Below the pieces are notes generated by a model that saw only the letters and a program-made list of their open reading frames with translations, did not search any database and was not told the origin of the DNA. A stretch of DNA of 54,088 nt from DATKOF01 sp035524795 (GTDB lineage Bacteria; Pseudomonadota; Gammaproteobacteria; Burkholderiales; SG8-41), in contig DATKOF010000019.1 in assembly GCA_035524795.1 (NCBI GenBank), positions 1 to 54,088 of the forward strand. Reading direction: 5' to 3'. Positions within the stretch are counted from its first letter, which is position 1. Every line of letters starts with the position of its first letter. Below, one piece after another: positions 50,391 through 54,088 of this stretch. The position numbers and the translations under genes were made by a program.

Positions 50391-50927
50391 ATGAAAAAAC
50401 TTTTGACGATGATATGTCTGGCCGCGGCGTTCGGTTCGTTCGCGGGATGCAGCAGCCAGGAAGCCAAGCAGCCGCCCGCCACTGTGGAAGAGGTCAAGCC
50501 CGCGCCGGTTGCGCCGCCAGCGGCGACAGCCAGTCCGGCCCCGGAGCAGCAGCCGATCGTTGCCAATCCGCTGAAGGATCCGAACAGCATCCTGTCCAAG
50601 CGCAGCGTCTATTACGATTTCGACAGTTCGCAGGTCAACGAGGAGTATAAGCCGCTGGTTACCGCGCACGCCCAGTATCTGGTCGCCAACCGCGATGCCA
50701 GGATCACGATCCAGGGTAATTGCGACGAACGCGGCAGCCGCGAGTACAACCTTGCGCTGGGTCAGCGCCGCGCCGATGGCGTCAAGCAGATGATGCTGTT
50801 GCTCGGCGCCGCCGACAAGCAGATTGACACCATCAGCTTCGGCGAGGAAAAACCGCGCGCGCCGGGGCATGACGAATCATCGTGGAAGCAGAACCGGCGC
50901 AGCGACATCGTTTACGCGGGCGAATGA
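50391..50927 (+). CDS. pal: Peptidoglycan-associated lipoprotein Pal, copy 2
   Basis: This is a tandem paralogue of 178 residues with its own lipobox (GSFAGC, C20) and OmpA-like domain (SVYYDFDSSQVNEEY, NCDERGSREYNLALGQRRAD). Identity to copy 1 in the OmpA-like region is around 60% by eye, while the signal peptide and linker differ, so the duplication is not recent. The peptidoglycan-binding residues are retained in both. It overlaps cpoB by 4 bp. Which copy is the main Pal cannot be told from sequence. Confidence 0.95.
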   Translation: MKKLLTMICLAAAFGSFAGCSSQEAKQPPATVEEVKPAPVAPPAATASPAPEQQPIVANPLKDPNSILSKRSVYYDFDSSQVNEEYKPLVTAHAQYLVANRDARITIQGNCDERGSREYNLALGQRRADGVKQMMLLLGAADKQIDTISFGEEKPRAPGHDESSWKQNRRSDIVYAGE

Positions 50928-51712
50928 AGCGGCGCGGCCTGCATCTCATCCACGGACGCGGCCTGATGGCCGCGTTGCTTTTTGCGCTGATGCCGGCGCA
51001 CGCGGCGATTTTCGACGACGACGAGGCGCGCAAACAGATCGCGGTCGAGCGCGCGCGCGTTGACGACGCGCTGAAGCAGCTGGATGCCATCAGCGAGCGG
51101 CTGGGCAAGGTCGAAGACCAGCTGAAGAGCGGTGGGTTGCTCGACCTGCAGTCCCAGATCGAGCAGCTGCGGCAGGATCTGGCGGCACTGCGCGGACAGA
51201 TCGAAGTGCTGAACAACAACATCGAAGGCGCCGCCAAGCGCCAGCGCGACATGTATCTCGATCTCGACACCCGGCTGCGCCGTCTCGAACAGCCGGCGGC
51301 GATGCCCAGCGCGGCGGCTTCCGCAAATACCGGCGAAGACCAGGCCTACGACGCGGCAAAGAATCAGTTCGATATCGGCAATTACCCGGCAGCGATCACG
51401 GCTTTCCAGGATTTCCGCAAGCAATATCCGGACAGCGAGCGCGCACCGCGCGCCCAGTACTGGATCGGCAACGCCTACTACAGCGCGCGCGATTTCAAGT
51501 CGGCGATCGACAGCCAGCGCGCACTGATCAAGACCTATCCCTATAGCGATTCGGTGCCCGATGCGATGCTCAACATCGCGAGCTCGCAGATCGAACTCGG
51601 CGATCTCAAGGCGGCGAAAAAGGTGCTGCGCGAACTGATCGACAAGTACCCGCTTAGCGCCGCGGCCGACAAGGCGCGGCGCCGCCTGCCTGCGCTCGGC
51701 GCCAAAAAATAA
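50924..51712 (+). CDS. cpoB: Cell division coordinator CpoB (YbgF)
   Basis: This periplasmic protein links Tol-Pal activity to peptidoglycan synthesis by PBP1B. The 262 residues have a signal peptide (ending PAHA), an N-terminal coiled coil that would trimerise (about 35-105, with SQIEQLRQDLAALRGQIEVL) and C-terminal TPR motifs (about 140-255, YDAAKNQFDIGNYPAAITAF). The start is ATG 50924, overlapping the stop of pal copy 2. Confidence 0.94.
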   Translation: MKRRGLHLIHGRGLMAALLFALMPAHAAIFDDDEARKQIAVERARVDDALKQLDAISERLGKVEDQLKSGGLLDLQSQIEQLRQDLAALRGQIEVLNNNIEGAAKRQRDMYLDLDTRLRRLEQPAAMPSAAASANTGEDQAYDAAKNQFDIGNYPAAITAFQDFRKQYPDSERAPRAQYWIGNAYYSARDFKSAIDSQRALIKTYPYSDSVPDAMLNIASSQIELGDLKAAKKVLRELIDKYPLSAAADKARRRLPALGAKK

Positions 51713-51720
51713 ATCCGGAA

Positions 51721-52407
51721 ATGACGGATCGGATGAAAGCGGTAGTGTTGCTTTCAGGGGGGCTCGATTCTGCCACCGTGCTCGCGATTGCATGCAGCGA
51801 GGGCTATGAGTGCTATGGTCTGTCCGTGGACTACGGCCAGCGCCACCGCGCCGAACTGGCGGCGGCGGCGCACGTTGCGCAGGCGCTCGGCGCGCGCGAA
51901 CACCGCGTCGTCAAACTCGATCTCGCCGGCTTCGGCGGCTCGGCGTTGACCGATCGGAACATCGCGGTGCCGGTCGACGGCGTCAAGGACGGCATTCCGG
52001 TCACCTATGTGCCGGCGCGCAACACGGTGCTGCTGGCGCTGGCACTGGCGTGGGCGGAAACGCTGAGCGCGCAGCACATATTCTTCGGCGCCAACGCCGT
52101 GGATTATTCCGGCTATCCCGATTGCCGCCCGGAATACATGCGTGCGTTCGAGGCGCTGGCCAATGTTGCGACTAGGGCCGCGGTCGAAGGCGTTCGGCTC
52201 ACGCTGCACACGCCGATCATCGATCTGCGCAAGGCCGACATCATCCGCCGCGGCGCGGCGCTCGGCGTCGACTATGCGCTGACCGTGTCGTGCTATCAGG
52301 CGGACGACGCCGGCCGCGCATGTGGAGTCTGCGATGCCTGCCGTCTGCGGCGGGCGGGATTCGAGGCGGCCGGCCTTGCTGATCCTACGAAATACAGGAA
52401 TTCATGA
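51721..52407 (+). CDS. queC: 7-cyano-7-deazaguanine synthase QueC
   Basis: QueC converts 7-carboxy-7-deazaguanine to preQ0 with ATP and ammonia, in queuosine synthesis. The 228 residues hold the PP-loop SGGLDS (12-17), the block PVTYVPARNTVLLALALAWA and a zinc site of C191, C201, C204 and C207 near the C-terminus. It follows cpoB by 8 bp. The companion queE, often found between cpoB and queC in this class, is absent here. Confidence 0.97.
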   Translation: MTDRMKAVVLLSGGLDSATVLAIACSEGYECYGLSVDYGQRHRAELAAAAHVAQALGAREHRVVKLDLAGFGGSALTDRNIAVPVDGVKDGIPVTYVPARNTVLLALALAWAETLSAQHIFFGANAVDYSGYPDCRPEYMRAFEALANVATRAAVEGVRLTLHTPIIDLRKADIIRRGAALGVDYALTVSCYQADDAGRACGVCDACRLRRAGFEAAGLADPTKYRNS

Positions 52408-52459
52408 GGGCTCGGGCTGAGCGCGCGCCCGAAATAATGTAAAATCCGCCGCTTCCCGT

Positions 52460-52535
52460 GGGTCGTTAGCTCAGTTGGTAGAGCAGCGGACTTTTAATCC
52501 GTTGGTCGGCGGTTCGAGTCCGCCACGGCCTACCA
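52460..52535 (+). tRNA. tRNA-Lys (anticodon TTT), likely att site of an integrated element
   Basis: This is a 76-nt cloverleaf with anticodon loop CTTTTAA (anticodon TTT), T-loop GGTTCGAGTCC and encoded CCA. The acceptor 5' strand GGGTCGT faces ACGGCCT, which gives G1-U72 and U4-G69 wobble pairs instead of the usual Watson-Crick pairs. An integrase gene follows in the same direction. The 3' end may therefore have been replaced by the element's own att sequence, which is inference. Confidence 0.96.
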
Positions 52536-52571
52536 TAAGTTAGTCCGAAGAAATCCAAAGCCGTCCGGAAA

Positions 52572-52602
52572 TACACTATAAGTTGTTAATTTGTATAGTG
52601 TA
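52572..52602. repeat. 9-bp inverted repeat between tRNA-Lys and integrase
   Basis: TACACTATA (52572-52580) is exactly complementary to TATAGTGTA (52594-52602), with a 13-bp A/T-rich centre. It stands in an A/T-rich stretch unlike the chromosome. It could be an integrase or excisionase site, or a hairpin ending the tRNA transcript; there is no T tract. Confidence 0.5.
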
Positions 52603-52650
52603 AATGATCTAAAGCGGTCCACGGCGGGTTATTGACATCTAGTGGTCGGT

Positions 52651-52700
52651 GGGGGCAACATTGGGGGCAACTCCAACTTTCCGAATTGAGTTGCCCCCAA
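52651..52700. promoter_or_regulatory. Repeated GGGGGCAAC motif and hairpin at the integrase start
   Basis: GGGGGCAAC occurs at 52651-52659 and again within TTGGGGGCAACTC (52661-52673), which is exactly complementary to GAGTTGCCCCCAA (52688-52700), the bases right before the integrase ATG. A TTGACA box at 52632-52637 lies upstream. The hairpin would mask the ribosome binding site, or the repeats could be operator half-sites for self-control. Confidence 0.65.
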
Positions 52701-53921
52701 ATGTTACTTACCGACATCCGCATCCGTGGAGCGAAACCGGACGCCAAAACCATGCGACTTTTCGATGGCGGCGGCTTGTATCTTGAGATCGCGCCCTCCG
52801 GGGGCAAGTGGTGGCGCTTCAAATACCGTTTCGACGGCAAGGAGAAGCGAGTTTCGCTTGGCGTTTATCCCACCATCGGACTCAAGGACGCGAGACTCAA
52901 GCACGGCGAAGCCCGCAAGCAACTTGCCAACGGTATCGATCCCGGTGCCCAACGCAAAGCACAAAAGGCATCGAGCAACGAACAAGCCGCGAATACTTTT
53001 GCGGTAATTGCCCGCGAATGGATTGAGAGAAATTCTCCCAAGTGGGGCGAGAGCTATTCCAAGAAAATCGTGCGACGCTTGGAGGTCGACCTTTTCCCGC
53101 GCTTAAGAAGCAGGCCGCTCGCCGGCATAAAGGCCCACGAACTATTGGTCGTTCTCCGAAAGGTGGAAAGTCGGGGGGCGATTGAAACAGCGCACCGCTG
53201 CATGCAGTATTGCAGCCAGATTTTCCGCTACGCCGTGGCCACGGGGAGAGCGGAACGCGACCCGACGTTCGACTTGCGGGGTGCCCTAACCTCCGTGAAG
53301 CAAAAGCACCGCGCTTCGATTACCGATCCGAAGGAAGTCGGGGAATTGATGCGCGCCATCGATGGCTACCAAGGGTCGCCGGTAACAAAAATCGCTTTGC
53401 AGCTGGCACCACTGACGTTTGTGCGCCCTGGCGAATTGCGGGGAGCGGAATGGGCAGAGTTTGATCTGGAGGATGGGAAGGAATGGCGAATCAGCGCCCA
53501 TCGCATGAAGATGCGCGAGCAGCATGTAGTCCCCCTTTCCAAACAGGCACTCGCATTACTGAAAGAGCTGAGACTTCTTACCGGGCATTCACGGTATCTA
53601 TTCCCTGGTGTTAGAAACCATGATCGCTCAATGAGCGAAAATACCATCACGGCCGCCCTGCGGCGGTTGGATTATGAAAAAGGCGAAATGACCGGCCACG
53701 GCTTTCGTAGCATGGCGTCGACTCTCCTAAATGAACAGGGTTGGAACAGGGACGCGATCGAGAGACAACTGGCTCACGCCGAACGTAGCGAGGTCCGCGC
53801 TGCTTACAACTACGCGGAATATTTGCCGGAGCGGCGTAAGATGATGCAAGCTTGGGCTGACTATCTGGATCGACTAAAAGTGGGTGCAAAGATACACGAT
53901 TTTCCAAGAAAGACGGCCTAG
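52701..53921 (+). CDS. Tyrosine-type site-specific integrase (P4/CP4-57 family)
   Basis: The 406 residues have an N-terminal arm-binding domain of DUF4102 type (MLLTDIRIRGAKP, LYLEIAPSGGKWWRFKYRF, VSLGVYPTIGLKDAR), a core-binding domain (about 100-195) and a catalytic domain. The catalytic set appears complete: R242 or R247 in VRPGELRG, H333-x-x-R336 in HGFRS, H359 in LAHA and Y369 in AAYNYAEYL. The gene points away from tRNA-Lys, the standard arrangement for a tRNA-integrated island. ATG 52701 begins the family N-terminus; earlier starts would cross the operator-like repeats. The rest of the element lies outside the window. Confidence 0.95.
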   Translation: MLLTDIRIRGAKPDAKTMRLFDGGGLYLEIAPSGGKWWRFKYRFDGKEKRVSLGVYPTIGLKDARLKHGEARKQLANGIDPGAQRKAQKASSNEQAANTFAVIAREWIERNSPKWGESYSKKIVRRLEVDLFPRLRSRPLAGIKAHELLVVLRKVESRGAIETAHRCMQYCSQIFRYAVATGRAERDPTFDLRGALTSVKQKHRASITDPKEVGELMRAIDGYQGSPVTKIALQLAPLTFVRPGELRGAEWAEFDLEDGKEWRISAHRMKMREQHVVPLSKQALALLKELRLLTGHSRYLFPGVRNHDRSMSENTITAALRRLDYEKGEMTGHGFRSMASTLLNEQGWNRDAIERQLAHAERSEVRAAYNYAEYLPERRKMMQAWADYLDRLKVGAKIHDFPRKTA

Positions 53922-54080
53922 TATCCCTTAGACGTTGCCGACCCGAAATGTGAATTCACGTGATTCTCAGCGGGTAAATAGCGCTGGCGCGGTTTCTCGC
54001 GCAAAGATAAGTTGACCTGTCCTGAAATTCCTGATCCAGGTTGAAAGTCCCTAAACTAACCGAAATAGGAGACTTTGACC

Positions 54081-54088
54081 ATGGCTCG
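54081..54088 (+). CDS. Possible start of a further gene, cut by the window edge
   Basis: ATGGCTCG at the very end is preceded by AGGAGA with 8-nt spacing, a good ribosome binding site. Only M-A and part of a third codon are visible, so no function can be assigned. The 159 bp between the integrase and this point contain no other recognisable feature. It would be the next gene of the integrated element or of an insertion sequence. Confidence 0.3.

Overview
This window looks like chromosomal DNA of a GC-rich betaproteobacterium. The evidence is conserved gene order: ftsY-ftsE-ftsX-rpoH, paired M16 peptidases followed by rsmD-coaD, TPR lipoprotein-lolB-ispE-tRNA-Gln-prs-rplY-pth-ychF, and yebC-ruvC-ruvA-ruvB-ybgC-tolQRAB-pal-cpoB-queC. 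I cannot place it at genus level from sequence alone.

Layout. 1-6201 (minus strand): ftsY, ftsE, ftsX, rpoH, mnmC and a partial membrane-anchored secreted protein. The rpoH promoter carries a near-perfect CIRCE operator. 6309-10098 (plus): a catalytic/non-catalytic M16 peptidase pair, rsmD and coaD. 10250-17077: an HD-domain protein (plus), then on the minus strand a class I methyltransferase, mutM and a Gld-like ABC export locus (ATPase, permease, GldG-like, DUF4340). 17235-24076 (plus): envelope and housekeeping genes around tRNA-Gln. 24281-33498 (plus): a complete kdp potassium-uptake locus, kdpF-A-B-C then kdpD-E, with a small membrane ORF in front of kdpF and a Cys-motif protein plus a 53-residue membrane ORF between kdpC and kdpD. 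33672-35968: an anti-sigma partner-switching module (STAS antagonist, HATPase kinase, SpoIIE phosphatase), followed by a broken second copy of the kdpE 3' end. 36062-42053: an unrecognised two-gene pair, then a type I restriction-modification locus in which a half-length HsdS is fused in frame to HsdR. 42058-52407: a DMT transporter (minus), yebC-ruvCAB and the Tol-Pal operon with two tandem pal genes, then queC. 52460-54088: tRNA-Lys and a P4-type tyrosine integrase that begins an integrated element running off the window.

The most unusual points are: (1) the HsdS-HsdR fusion of 1248 residues with all visible restriction/helicase motifs intact; (2) a set of intergenic elements made of opposing arrays of 7-bp or 10-bp tandem units (ftsE/ftsY, mutM/DUF4340, yebC/ruvC, ruvA/ruvB, tolQ/tolR) that supply stop codons and, for ruvC, the start codon of neighbouring genes; (3) a 167-bp direct duplication of the kdpE 3' end bracketing the partner-switching module; (4) unknown small proteins in the kdp locus, one behind a possible second KdpE operator. 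Functions are assigned from motifs and synteny; no database search was run.
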